Below, piece after piece: positions 16,114 through 24,433 of a stretch of 64,000 bases of DNA. A model generated the notes under the pieces. It was not told the DNA's origin and did not search any database. It worked only from the letters and a program-made list of their open reading frames with translations. Within the stretch, counting starts at the first letter, position 1, and the number at the start of each line of letters is the position of its first letter. The translations under genes and the position numbers were made by a program. Location of the stretch: NCBI GenBank assembly GCA_022750195.1, contig JAKIWE010000001.1:494672-558671 (forward strand), written 5' to 3'. This stretch comes from Thermoplasmata archaeon (GTDB taxonomy: Archaea > Thermoplasmatota > Thermoplasmata > Lutacidiplasmatales > UBA184).

Positions 16114-16781
16114 GGCGTCGCGCCCTTCGAAGTCGTCGCGGCGTCCTGGGAACACCGGAAAGCCGGCGCGAGCTTCACGAGCCGGCCGACCTGACGGGAG
16201 CTGAAGTCCTACTCCCCGCCCCGACGTGTTTCTGGCTCACCTCCGAATCCCTGGAATGTTTCGACCGCGTCGCGCCGGAGCTGCAGCGGGAGCTCGCAGG
16301 CGCGATGGCGGAGCTCAGCGGCGTCCCCGGCGGGGCAGCGAGCTCGGGACACGACCATTGTTCCGGTTGCCCGGTACGCCAAGGGGAGGTCGCCGCGCTC
16401 GCCGTGACCGCAGGTGCCCTCGTCCGATCGGGGACCTCGGTGCTGGTCACCTACCGTCTCGCCGGAGCCGCCGAGCGGGGCGTCGCACGAGGGGTGGTAG
16501 GGTCGATCGTGGAGATCTCGCTCGACGGCAGCGAGGTACCAGCGGCCCCGGCGCAAGTCCCGGTCATCTACCGCGCCGTCGCCAACGGCGCCCTTGTGGA
16601 GCGCACTCTCCTCGAAACCGACCCAGAACCGGCCGGTCGTCCCGAGGTGCTCGTCGACGGACGTCGGGGACCGCCGGCGATGGTGGCGGCCGGAATCGTG
16701 GACGTGCTCGCCCGAGCCGGGTGGCTCCAGCGGCCTTCCGAGAGCGGCGAGCCGGTGACGAGCGCGGCCAGGACCCGGTGA
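16107..16781 (+). CDS. Hypothetical protein with a His/Cys cluster
   Basis: 224 residues from ATG 16107. The central region carries HDHCSGCPVRQGE, a compact His/Cys cluster that could bind a metal ion. The C-terminal half contains a beta-rich segment (VPVIYRAVANGALVERTL). There is no signal peptide or membrane helix and no recognised family. The same frame is open further upstream, but that part does not look coding and overlaps the two small genes. It is the last gene of the operon beginning at 14164 and ends convergently to the Fn3-PKD surface protein. Confidence 0.55.
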   Translation: MLRRRALRSRRGVLGTPESRRELHEPADLTGAEVLLPAPTCFWLTSESLECFDRVAPELQRELAGAMAELSGVPGGAASSGHDHCSGCPVRQGEVAALAVTAGALVRSGTSVLVTYRLAGAAERGVARGVVGSIVEISLDGSEVPAAPAQVPVIYRAVANGALVERTLLETDPEPAGRPEVLVDGRRGPPAMVAAGIVDVLARAGWLQRPSESGEPVTSAARTR

Positions 16782-16832
16782 CGGGGCCGCCGGTTTCGCG
16801 ACGGCGGTCACCGAACGAGTCAGTTCTTCGCT

Positions 16833-18395
16833 TCAGCGCGAGGGATCAGAGGCCGTTCGAGGACGGCGGGTGGGGCGCACCGTCGTCCCGCGGTCCCGCT
16901 GCTCCCAGAGCACGTCGAAATCGATCCGGTCGTCAACTCCTGGGGGGACCCACGGCGAGGCGGGCGGCACCGTTCCTGCCGCCCCACTCTCGGCGGGCAC
17001 GGCGGCGATCGGCAGGCCGCTCGGGGGGGGCGGAATCTCGGGCGCCATGCCCGGTGGAAGCGTCCGATCGCGATTCCGATGGGAACCACGTCGCCGGGGG
17101 ATGGCGAAGAGAAGGAGGAGGAGCACGCTCGCCAGGACCGCGCCGGCGACCAGCCAGCTAGCGGCGGGGCTGAAGAGGATCGTCCCGACGTGGGAGGCGT
17201 GGCCGCCGGAGGGCGGCAGGGGGTGCGACGGGCCCGTGCCGTTTCCGCTTCGGTTACCGGAACCCGAGCCATTCCCCGAGCCGTTGCCCGAGCCGTTGCC
17301 GCTTCCGCCCCCCGAGCCTCCCCCGCCCCCTCCGCCCGAGCCACCCCCGCCTCCTCCTCCCCCTCCGCTGGGGGAGGTGACCGAGACGGCGGCCGTCCCG
17401 CTCCCCTGTTCCCCGAGGAAGTCGGTCGCGGTGCACCGGGCAGTGAAATTGCCGGCCGACGGGTACACGTGGCTGGCCACTGCGCTGTGGGCCGTCGCGC
17501 CGTCCCCGAAACTCCAGAGGAAAGTGTAGGGCGCCACGCCCCCGCTCGCGGAGCAGCTGAAGTTCTCCGCATGGCCCGTGAGGATCGTCGGCGACGCGGC
17601 GGTCGCCGTCACTTGGACCGGCAACGGAGTGCTGGCCGAAGAGGGGGAGGAGGTGGAGTTCGTCATCGGGCCGTTCGTTCCGCAGTTGGAGGCGCCGGCG
17701 CACCGGTCCGTGGTCTGAACGGTGAAGAGGTAGGAGCTGCCGGGCACCAGGGAAGTCGCGGTGAAGCTGCGGTTCGCGACCGACGTGATGGTCGCGAGCG
17801 GGAGGCTGGCGCCCCCCCCGAGCGAGGCGAGGACGGTGTACGTGACGAACGCCACTCCCGTGCCGTACTGCGCGCCGTTGGTCCAGCTCAGCCGCGCGGA
17901 GCTCGGTCCCGAGAGGCTCGCCGTCAGGTGCGCGGGGAACGGCTGAGTCACGTTCAGCGCGTTGGAGGTCGACGTGAGCCCAAGGGTGTTGTACTCCACG
18001 ACGCGCCAACTGTAGGTATTCGAGGGAACGAGGCCATCGTGGAAGTACGCGACGTCGCTCACCAGCGGCAACGTCGCGATCGTGCTCCAAGGGCCGCTCG
18101 TCCCGGCCGACGATAGGTCGACGTCGTAGTAGCTGAACAGTAGGTCGGTGCTCGCGGGCCAGGCCAGCGTGACCGCGCGAGGGGACTTGCCGACGACATG
18201 GAGCCCACCGAACGATGCGAACGGCGACACCGAACTCTTCGACGGGAGAAGCCCCGCGTGCCCTCGCGTACTGTCGAGAAGGACCCACCCTAGACCGGCG
18301 GAAGCGACGAGCAGGGCCCCGACGAGAGCGAACGCCCATCGCCTGCGGCGGCTTCGGTCGGCGTGCCGGCGCCTCGCAGGAGTCCCTCGAGCCAT
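16833..18395 (-). CDS. Surface protein: two Fn3 domains, PKD domain, Gly/Ser/Asn stalk, membrane anchor
   Basis: 520 residues. A basic N terminus and signal-anchor helix (WAFALVGALLVASAGLGWVLL) is followed by a fibronectin type III domain at about 65-150 and a second at about 155-255. A PKD domain at about 262-340 ends in the typical SFGDG and AGNFTARCTATD motifs. Then come about 60 residues of poly-Gly/Ser merging into repeated NGS units, a transmembrane helix near 410-432, an RRRG stop-transfer and a Pro-rich cytoplasmic tail of about 85 residues. The topology is extracellular binding domains on a flexible stalk with a cytoplasmic tail. The N-x-S/T-rich stalk suggests dense N-glycosylation. 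A weak TATA-like TTTGTAAA lies about 35 bases upstream. Confidence 0.85.
   Translation of the reverse strand: MARGTPARRRHADRSRRRRWAFALVGALLVASAGLGWVLLDSTRGHAGLLPSKSSVSPFASFGGLHVVGKSPRAVTLAWPASTDLLFSYYDVDLSSAGTSGPWSTIATLPLVSDVAYFHDGLVPSNTYSWRVVEYNTLGLTSTSNALNVTQPFPAHLTASLSGPSSARLSWTNGAQYGTGVAFVTYTVLASLGGGASLPLATITSVANRSFTATSLVPGSSYLFTVQTTDRCAGASNCGTNGPMTNSTSSPSSASTPLPVQVTATAASPTILTGHAENFSCSASGGVAPYTFLWSFGDGATAHSAVASHVYPSAGNFTARCTATDFLGEQGSGTAAVSVTSPSGGGGGGGGGSGGGGGGGSGGGSGNGSGNGSGNGSGSGNRSGNGTGPSHPLPPSGGHASHVGTILFSPAASWLVAGAVLASVLLLLLFAIPRRRGSHRNRDRTLPPGMAPEIPPPPSGLPIAAVPAESGAAGTVPPASPWVPPGVDDRIDFDVLWEQRDRGTTVRPTRRPRTASDPSR
17240..17376 (-). repeat. In-gene Gly/Ser/Asn low-complexity stalk with clustered sequons
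   Basis: Encodes runs of four to nine glycines separated by serine, then alternating Gly-Asn-Gly-Ser units. Five Asn-x-Ser/Thr sequons (three NGS, one NRS, one NGT) occur in about 22 residues just outside the membrane anchor. Confidence 0.8.
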
Positions 18396-18691
18396 CGATT
18401 CTCGTCTGAGTACGGCACGCTCCGCTTTACAAACCGTCTGTATGCGACCGAGAACGAACTATCGCCTCTCGAGGGGACGCGCACGCATACGTACCACGAG
18501 GGTGGACGCTCCGCGGTCCGCTTCAGAGAGTGCCCGGAGCGTTCGCGCCCGGGACGGGGCCGAGCGAAATCCTCGTCGTGGGCTGCGGAGTAGCTGCGCG
18601 ATCTCGCGGTGGGAGAACTCCGCCTAGCACAGGCCGAACCGGACAGGGCTGCGCAGGCGCTGTTTCGAGGGACCAGACGGGCGAACGAAAA
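18396..18691. other. Intergenic stretch without a supported gene
   Basis: About 300 bases between the divergent Fn3-PKD protein and the glycosidase gene. Short frames occur but none has convincing codon use. The edges hold promoter-like sequence for both flanking genes. Confidence 0.4.
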
Positions 18692-18751
18692 TTACGACGT
18701 AACTTTGTAATGGTCTAATAGGAGTCTAACTACCTTACTTCTCAGTAAGGT
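18692..18751 (+). promoter_or_regulatory. Two dyads around a TATA-like element before the glycosidase gene
   Basis: TTACG-A-CGTAA at 18692-18702 is a perfect 5-bp inverted repeat with a one-base centre. TTTGTAAT (18705-18712) is TATA-like. An 8-bp perfect inverted repeat with a TCTC loop follows at 18732-18751 (ACCTTACT and AGTAAGGT), at or just after the predicted transcript start. This could be an operator flanked by a second site, or a 5' hairpin of the mRNA. Confidence 0.4.
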
Positions 18752-18792
18752 GGTTGCCCGGCGCCGACGCGGTGCCGGTGCAGCCCAGCGTA

Positions 18793-20451
18793 ATGCAAAG
18801 TCCATTAGCGAGGCCGAACCCTGCCGCCAAGTCGCTCTCACTCCGGCGGGTCTGCGCGGTCGCCGTCCTCCTGACCGTCGGCATGGCCGGGCTCTCCGCC
18901 CTGATTCTGATCTCCCCCCACCCGGTGCGCGTGATCCCCCTCGGAGGGACGAACGCCGGTGCGGGCGCGTCGGGGACGAGCATCGGCGGTACCCTCCTCG
19001 GCGGCCGGAGCGTCGGCTCGGTGCCGGCCGACTTCTGGTCGCTCGTCGCACAGACCGCGAGCCGTCAGGGATTCCTCACGAACCCCGACGTAGGCCAGTT
19101 CGTCAATGCGAGCCCGTTCGGCTGGTTCCGCTACGGGCAGCAGAACGACCAGTGCAACATCAGCTCGAACCAGATGTACGGCGACAACGGCCAGGTCGTG
19201 AGCGGCTGCGGCTTTGACCTAAGCTCGTTCAAGGACTGGTGTGCCTCGCGCGCCGCCGGCTGCCACACCTTCCTCGACCTCCCCGGTGAGAACAACAACA
19301 GCGTGGAGGACGCGGTGATCGCCAAGTGGATCGTCCACACGGTCGGCTTCCAGCCGGACTACTGGTCGATCGGCAACGAGCCCCAGCTCTGGAAGCACTA
19401 CGGCAAGCCGTGGGGCCAGTGGGCGACGACCGACCACCGCGCCCCCACGCCGCTGGCGTACGCCTTCGACGTGAAAGCGGCGATCGCTGCGGTGAAGAAG
19501 GTCGACCCCGGGGCGAAGTTCATCGGCATCCAGGCCGACTGCGAATGTTCGCCGACCTGGTTCAAGGCCATCGTCCAGGTCAACGGCCCGAACCTCTCCG
19601 CGATCGCGTACCACACCTACCCGTCGACCTACCTCCAAACGTCAGAGACGCTGGCGCAGTACTACGCCCCGCTCGCGAGCACCTCTAACATCACGACGAG
19701 CTACGCGACGGTCCGCGCGGACATCGCCGGGAAGTGCGGGGGGTGCGCGACCCTACCGATCTTCGTGGGCGAGTTCAACAGCGGGCCGGGCTGGTCCCCG
19801 TCGAACTGGGGCGGGAGCTACGCGAACGCGGTATTCCTCGCGGCGTCGACGATCCAGGCGCTCGAGGCCCGTGTCGCAATGCTCTCGATCTTCAATCTGC
19901 AGACCTACTCGACGACGAGCTACGGATACTCGCTCATGAACGGTTCGAGTGCCTTGGCCCCGCCGGGAGTTCTCTATACCAGCGTCCTTCGTCACCTGGT
20001 CGGCGGGACCATCGAGACCGCGCCGATCAAGACCACGCTCGGTAACGTCTGGGCCCTGCGCGAGGTCAACGGGCTGAAGGAGAGCCTGTTCGTCGTCAAT
20101 GCCAACCTCGGCCATCCGCTGTCGCTTTCCCTGGGCACCATACTCCCCCTCCTGATCCCGGCAACCAGCTACTCGTGGGGACCTGGTCAGAGTACGCCGA
20201 CCGCGGCCTCGGGTTTGAGCTCGTCGAGCGTGAAGGTCCCGTCGCAGGGGATCTTGCTCCTGAACCTTGCCCTGCCGGTCGCCGCGCCCAACAGCACGTT
20301 CAACGTTTCATCGATCGCCGGAGCGGCCGAAGTCCCCGTGCAGTTGCAGCCGAGTTCGGCCGGAGCGCCGGAGGGTCAGGTTTTCGCCGCGCTCTCGCCG
20401 GTGGCGGTGGCGCTCGCGCGCGGTCGAGCGACGCCGGCCGCGACTCCTTAG
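18793..20451 (+). CDS. Membrane-anchored glycoside hydrolase-like (clan GH-A type) protein
   Basis: 552 residues from ATG 18793. An N-terminal signal-anchor helix (about residues 20-42) leads to an extracellular TIM-barrel-like domain. GH-A clan features are visible: the acid/base segment SIGNEPQLW (Asn-Glu at the end of strand 4) and the probable nucleophile in FVGEFNSG (strand 7), with aromatic residues such as WGQW and YHTYPS lining the cleft. Cysteines QCN, GCG and CGGC may form disulfides. The C-terminal 130 residues form a beta-sandwich-like tail ending in Ala/Pro-rich sequence. The substrate is probably an extracellular polysaccharide, and the exact GH family is not assigned. In-frame TTG 18754 and GTG 18772 are alternative starts. 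The upstream dyads suggest specific regulation. Confidence 0.75.
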   Translation: MQSPLARPNPAAKSLSLRRVCAVAVLLTVGMAGLSALILISPHPVRVIPLGGTNAGAGASGTSIGGTLLGGRSVGSVPADFWSLVAQTASRQGFLTNPDVGQFVNASPFGWFRYGQQNDQCNISSNQMYGDNGQVVSGCGFDLSSFKDWCASRAAGCHTFLDLPGENNNSVEDAVIAKWIVHTVGFQPDYWSIGNEPQLWKHYGKPWGQWATTDHRAPTPLAYAFDVKAAIAAVKKVDPGAKFIGIQADCECSPTWFKAIVQVNGPNLSAIAYHTYPSTYLQTSETLAQYYAPLASTSNITTSYATVRADIAGKCGGCATLPIFVGEFNSGPGWSPSNWGGSYANAVFLAASTIQALEARVAMLSIFNLQTYSTTSYGYSLMNGSSALAPPGVLYTSVLRHLVGGTIETAPIKTTLGNVWALREVNGLKESLFVVNANLGHPLSLSLGTILPLLIPATSYSWGPGQSTPTAASGLSSSSVKVPSQGILLLNLALPVAAPNSTFNVSSIAGAAEVPVQLQPSSAGAPEGQVFAALSPVAVALARGRATPAATP

Positions 20452-20537
20452 GCCCAGCGCACGGCGGGGACCACCGCTCGGACGCCGACCCGCGCCGGCC
20501 ATCGGAAGGACCTACCCGAAAAAAGCGAATCGACGAA

Positions 20538-20545
20538 GTATAAGA
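20538..20545 (+). promoter_or_regulatory. TATA box of the short phosphoesterase gene
   Basis: GTATAAGA predicts a transcript start near 20567 and a leader of about 37 bases, which contains AAGGGGG 6-7 bases before the GTG start. This is a leadered, Shine-Dalgarno-type gene. Confidence 0.45.
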
Positions 20546-20604
20546 CCGATCGGCGCCGGAGATACTCCGACGAGCCATGACTCACTCTCCAAGGGGGTTG
20601 AAAC

Positions 20605-21561
20605 GTGAACCAATGGACCCGAATCGTCTTGGGCCTTGCGATCGCCCTGGGGATGCTGGCGACGGGATTCGTCTCGGCCGCCACTCCGCACCCGACGACC
20701 GATAATCCAGCAGGCGCCACTCCGTCCGGCGAGCTGACGGCGACAACGCCCGCGCGCTTCGCGAGCTCGATCCACCACGTCGTGCTCGTCCTGCTGGAGA
20801 ACGCGGAAGCGTCGACGGTCCTGAAACACGGGCCGTACGAGGAGTCGCTCTCGGACAACTACGCGTACGCTTCGCTCGACTACGCGATCTGCCACCCGTC
20901 GGCGCCAAACTACCTCGCGCTCACGAGCGGGGGCACGTTCACGCAGTGCGGCTCGGACGCGCACCACCTTTACTCCGGCTCGAACATCGGCGACCTCCTC
21001 GCTGCGAAGAAGGAGAGCTGGGCCTCGTTCTCCCAGAGCATGCCGAAGGCGTGCGACACGACCGACAGTTACCCGTACGCCGTCAAGCACAACCCGCTCG
21101 TCTTCTACTCGGACATCCAGAAGAACAAGTCGCGGTGCGACGCGCACGACCTGACCTGGGCCTCGTGGACGGCGGACGTGAAGGCCGGGAGCATCCCGAA
21201 CTTTGCGTTCATCACGCCGAACCTGAAGAACGACGGGCACGACACGGGGGTCGCGTACGCCGACACCTGGCTCAAAGGGTGGCTCACGCCGCTCCTCAAG
21301 ACGACCTGGGCGCGGAACACGGTGTTCCTGATCACCTACGACGAGGGCTCTACGAACGCCGGCTACGGCCACTTCGCGGGGGGTCACGTGTTCCTGGTCG
21401 CGGTCAGCCCGTACAGTCCGGTCGCAGGGCTCATCGCCTCGAATTCGAGCCACTACAGCGTCCTCACGACGATCGAGTGGTTGCTCGGGCTGGGGTCGAA
21501 CGGTCGCAACGACAAGGCGTCGCTGAACCCGCCGCTGCAGGAGATGTTCTCGTTCGCCTAA
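20605..21561 (+). CDS. Secreted phosphoesterase (PF04185 type, acid phosphatase-like), short form
   Basis: 318 residues with a cleavable-looking signal peptide (WTRIVLGLAIALGMLATGFVSA). The phosphoesterase core starts with HVVLVLLENAEAS, continues with NYLALTSG, and ends with the metal-site region FLITYDEGSTNAGYGHFAGGH. It is about 150 residues shorter than the two related proteins at 57.9-62.7 kb. Family members hydrolyse phosphomonoesters or phosphocholine lipids outside the cell. GTG 20605 is supported by a strong Shine-Dalgarno sequence. Cysteines at CHPSAP, QCGSD, ACDTT and RCDAH may pair. Confidence 0.85.
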   Translation: MNQWTRIVLGLAIALGMLATGFVSAATPHPTTDNPAGATPSGELTATTPARFASSIHHVVLVLLENAEASTVLKHGPYEESLSDNYAYASLDYAICHPSAPNYLALTSGGTFTQCGSDAHHLYSGSNIGDLLAAKKESWASFSQSMPKACDTTDSYPYAVKHNPLVFYSDIQKNKSRCDAHDLTWASWTADVKAGSIPNFAFITPNLKNDGHDTGVAYADTWLKGWLTPLLKTTWARNTVFLITYDEGSTNAGYGHFAGGHVFLVAVSPYSPVAGLIASNSSHYSVLTTIEWLLGLGSNGRNDKASLNPPLQEMFSFA

Positions 21562-21685
21562 GGGAGGAGGGGGCGGGGCGCGGAGGAGGGCGCGACAGGC
21601 ACTCCGCTCTCCCTCCCCGAACCGGGACGGCGAGCCCGGGGCCCGGAGAGCGAACCCTCATAGGAGAGAACGGTCCCCCGCGCCC

Positions 21686-22600
21686 GTGGGCCGCAACCCC
21701 GGCGTCGAACACCCCTTACTCCGACGCTCTGCGAGAGTGGCGTTCGTCACCGATTCGGAGTCCCCTCGTGGAACCCCCGACGATGCGCTCGCGGTCGAGG
21801 AGCTCGCTCGCCGGCAGGTCACCGTCGTGCCGGCGGTGTGGGACGCGGAAGGCGTTGAGTGGTCGGGTTTTGACCTGATCGTCATTCGCTCGCCGTGGGA
21901 TTACCCCACGAAACGCGATCGGTTTCTGGCGTGGGTCGACCGGGCCAGCCGCTCGGCGCCGCTCTGGAACCCGCCAGCGATGGTCGCCTGGAACTCCCAC
22001 AAGGGCTACCTCCTCGACCTCGCCCGGCGGGGGACGGCCATCGTGCCCACGGTCCTCCTGGCGCGCGGCGTCGACACGACTTTGGACGAGGTCCGCAAGC
22101 GCCAGGGGTGGGCCGAGGTGGTCGTCAAGCCGGCGGTCAGCTCGAGCTCGAAGGGGTTGCTACGAAGCGGACCCGACGATGCCGGCGCGGGTCAGCGCCA
22201 TCTCCAGGCCCTCCTTGGATCGGGGGATGTGCTGGTCCAACCGTACGTGGCCCCGGCTCGGGAGCGCGGCGAACGTTCGCTCGTCTTCTTCAACGGCCGC
22301 TTCGCGTTCGCCGTCGACTACGCGTACGTTCTCGAGAACGACCCACGAAGGCCGACGCCGGCCCACCCTTCGGCGGGTGAGGTCCGCGCCGCCGTAGGGA
22401 TTCTGCAGCAGCTCGATGCCGTTCCCCTCTACGCGCGCGTCGACTTCCTTCCGTCCCCGATCGGCGGCTGGTGGTTGGGCGAGCTTGAGCTGATCGAGCC
22501 CGAGCTGCTCCTACGCGGCCACCCGGAGGCGGCGACAAAGTTCGCGGACGCGGTCGTCGAGAAGTTGGAGCCCGCGGCGGGTCCCTGGGCCGGTCGGTAG
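21686..22600 (+). CDS. ATP-grasp domain protein
   Basis: 304 residues from GTG 21686. The pre-ATP-grasp segment (RVAFVTDSE, DDAL, DLIVIRSPWDYP) precedes an ATP-grasp fold: VVVKPAVSSSSKG (ATP-binding Lys and Ser-rich loop), VLVQPYV, GERSLVFFNG, YARVDFL and the Mg-binding LGELELIEPEL. It resembles the stand-alone COG0189-type ligases that include glutathione- and cycloserine-pathway enzymes; the substrates are unknown. The true start may be GTG 21737 (287 residues), because family homology begins there. No obvious operon partner; the DUF1801 gene follows after 35 bases. Confidence 0.8.
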   Translation: MGRNPGVEHPLLRRSARVAFVTDSESPRGTPDDALAVEELARRQVTVVPAVWDAEGVEWSGFDLIVIRSPWDYPTKRDRFLAWVDRASRSAPLWNPPAMVAWNSHKGYLLDLARRGTAIVPTVLLARGVDTTLDEVRKRQGWAEVVVKPAVSSSSKGLLRSGPDDAGAGQRHLQALLGSGDVLVQPYVAPARERGERSLVFFNGRFAFAVDYAYVLENDPRRPTPAHPSAGEVRAAVGILQQLDAVPLYARVDFLPSPIGGWWLGELELIEPELLLRGHPEAATKFADAVVEKLEPAAGPWAGR

Positions 22601-22635
22601 GATTTTCTCCCCCCTCGATTTACCCTTGCTTCCCG

Positions 22636-23004
22636 ATGACGCGGCGCGACTCCCCCGCCCCCGAAGTCGACCGGACGATCGCCGAGCTAGCTCCGCCGAT
22701 GCGGACCATCGCGCAAGCCCTCCAATCGAAGATCCGCCGGACGGCCCCCGAGCTTCGAGAGACGCTCATGTGGCAGAACCCGGTCTGGAGGGGGCGAAAG
22801 CCGGTCCTCTGTCTGATGCTCTACGACGACCACGTGAACCTCGGGCTGTTCCACGGCGCGAAGCTGACGACCAAGTACCGACGTCTCGAGGGCACGGGGA
22901 AAGGGATGCGCCACATGAAGGTCCGCTCGGTGGACGAGGCGAAGGACCCGACGCTCGCGGGGTTGATCCGCGACGCCGTCAAACTGGACGAGCTCGGACC
23001 GTAG
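22636..23004 (+). CDS. DUF1801 (YdhG-like) domain protein
   Basis: 122 residues covering a whole DUF1801 domain: the helical start TIAELAPPMRTIAQAL, the WQNPVWRG motif typical of the family, a central beta segment (CLMLYDDHVNLGLFHGA) and a C-terminal KVRSVDEA element followed by a helix. These small single-domain proteins are widespread and their function is unknown. It ends 26 bases inside the convergent MOSC gene, so the two 3' ends overlap. Confidence 0.8.
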   Translation: MTRRDSPAPEVDRTIAELAPPMRTIAQALQSKIRRTAPELRETLMWQNPVWRGRKPVLCLMLYDDHVNLGLFHGAKLTTKYRRLEGTGKGMRHMKVRSVDEAKDPTLAGLIRDAVKLDELGP

Positions 23005-23500
23005 GCGGATCCCGGGGACGCACGACCTCGATCCGGTCGCCGACGCGGACGGAGCCTTCCCGTAGGACCCGACCGTACCACCCTCGCCGGCCCAAGGTCG
23101 CGCGGAGGAACGCCGGGCCTCGTTCCGAACCGACATACGGTAGCCCGAACAGGTTCCGGCATGGGTCGCAGCTCCGGCGGATCTCGATCTCGACCTCGCC
23201 CGCGGCCAGCCGGGCCCCAGGGCCGAGCGAGTCGACCGGGAGTCCTCGTACGGTGAGGTTCTCCCCCAGGTCCCCCGGCTTCACCGGCCAGCCGTCCCGG
23301 TTCAGCTCCTCGAGGGTCTCCGCAGTGAGCAGGAGCACTGCGCTATCGAGGTCGCCGTGCAGCTCCTGTTGCCGATAGTGGTTGTAGTCGCCGTCGAGCC
23401 CCGGGGCCCGGACGGTGGCGTACGCGACCGACGGTTTAGGGAGGCCGGTCTCGTTCGGCACGTCTCCCTTCACCCCGATCCGTTCTACGGTCCCGGTCAC
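22979..23500 (-). CDS. MOSC-domain protein (YiiM-like)
   Basis: 173 residues from GTG 23500. The whole length is a MOSC domain: GVKGD, the region YNHYRQQELHG, GDLGENLTVRG and the signature cysteines in RRSCDPCRNL. MOSC proteins bind the molybdenum cofactor or its sulfurated form and, in the YiiM/YcbX group, reduce N-hydroxylated compounds. A stand-alone enzyme or cofactor-sulfur carrier role fits. No Moco biosynthesis gene is nearby. Tail-to-tail overlap with the DUF1801 gene. Confidence 0.85.
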   Translation of the reverse strand: MTGTVERIGVKGDVPNETGLPKPSVAYATVRAPGLDGDYNHYRQQELHGDLDSAVLLLTAETLEELNRDGWPVKPGDLGENLTVRGLPVDSLGPGARLAAGEVEIEIRRSCDPCRNLFGLPYVGSERGPAFLRATLGRRGWYGRVLREGSVRVGDRIEVVRPRDPPTVRARPV

Positions 23501-23598
23501 AAGGGTCGGTAGCGTCCCCCCTTCTTCCCGATTCCCTCCCCTCGGGGCCCCGGCTCGGCGACCTTGGAACCAGGCCCTCCCGGGCGCGAGTCCCTCCG

Positions 23599-24432
23599 TC
23601 AGAACTTGGCAATGCTTCCGGTCGCGAGCGCCCGGCGCTCAAAGATCTTCCACAGGAGGATCGCGATCCCGTAGCTGACGAGTCCCGCGAGGGCCAACGC
23701 GCCCCAGAGGCCTAGCAACACTCCGAGCGGGGCTCCCGCGAGGGAGCCGCGCACGGCCGAGACGGCGTACGTGAGCGGCAGGGCGTACCCAACGTACTGC
23801 AAGGGGACCGGGAGATTGGAGACCGGGAAGTTGGTCCCGGAGACGAGCAGCCCGAGGAAGAGGAAGATGTTGCCGAGGACGATCGAGGTGCGGAGGTACA
23901 GGGCGACGCCGCCGAGGAGGAGGCCGAAACCGACCATCGAGAAGGCGGCCAGGACGACGGAGACCGCCACCGGAGCAGCTGCCCCAGGTGCGAACGGGGC
24001 GCCGAAGACGAACACCGCGTAGAGGAGTCCGACCGCGACCGTGGCCAGGGAGACGAGGATCGGGATCAGGCCCCGCCCAAAGTACAGCGCGAATCGGTTC
24101 GTCGGGGAGACGAGCAGGTGCTCCATCGTCCCGTTGTTCTTCTCCGAGTCGGTCGTCTGACAGACCGAGAAGATCGACGAGTAGGTGACGGTGGCGACGG
24201 CGTTGCCGACGGCGACGTAGGCGACCGAATTGCCGGCGCCCGGGGCGAGGTTCGCCACGAAGGCGAAGAAGAGCATCTGGGTGAACGGGATGATGAACAC
24301 CGTCCCGAGGACGAAGTCGAGGCGCATGAAACCGAGGCTCGTCCGGGGGGCGAAGATCGCGTTGACCCACAACGTGCGCCAGAACGACGGATGGTTCTCT
24401 CCCGCACGTAGGGAGGCGAGCGCGGTCCCCAT
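23599..24432 (-). CDS. ABC-2 type transporter permease (second subunit)
   Basis: 277 residues with six predicted membrane helices in the ABC-2 arrangement (from LDFVLGTVFIIPFTQMLFF to LWGALALAGLVSYGIAILL). A cytoplasmic TNRFALYF segment follows the conserved TMEHLLVSP coupling-helix region. It lies 1 base after the first permease gene and last in the three-gene ATPase-permease-permease operon. The transporter is probably an exporter of a drug, lipid or glycan; the substrate is not predictable. Confidence 0.9.
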   Translation of the reverse strand: MGTALASLRAGENHPSFWRTLWVNAIFAPRTSLGFMRLDFVLGTVFIIPFTQMLFFAFVANLAPGAGNSVAYVAVGNAVATVTYSSIFSVCQTTDSEKNNGTMEHLLVSPTNRFALYFGRGLIPILVSLATVAVGLLYAVFVFGAPFAPGAAAPVAVSVVLAAFSMVGFGLLLGGVALYLRTSIVLGNIFLFLGLLVSGTNFPVSNLPVPLQYVGYALPLTYAVSAVRGSLAGAPLGVLLGLWGALALAGLVSYGIAILLWKIFERRALATGSIAKF

Positions 24433-24433
24433 C

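Noticed and set aside
16209-16811. A 200-codon minus-strand frame opposite the hypothetical gene at 16107.
   Set aside because: The plus strand has better third-position GC bias and is operon-linked; the minus translation is His/Arg/Gly-rich without structure.
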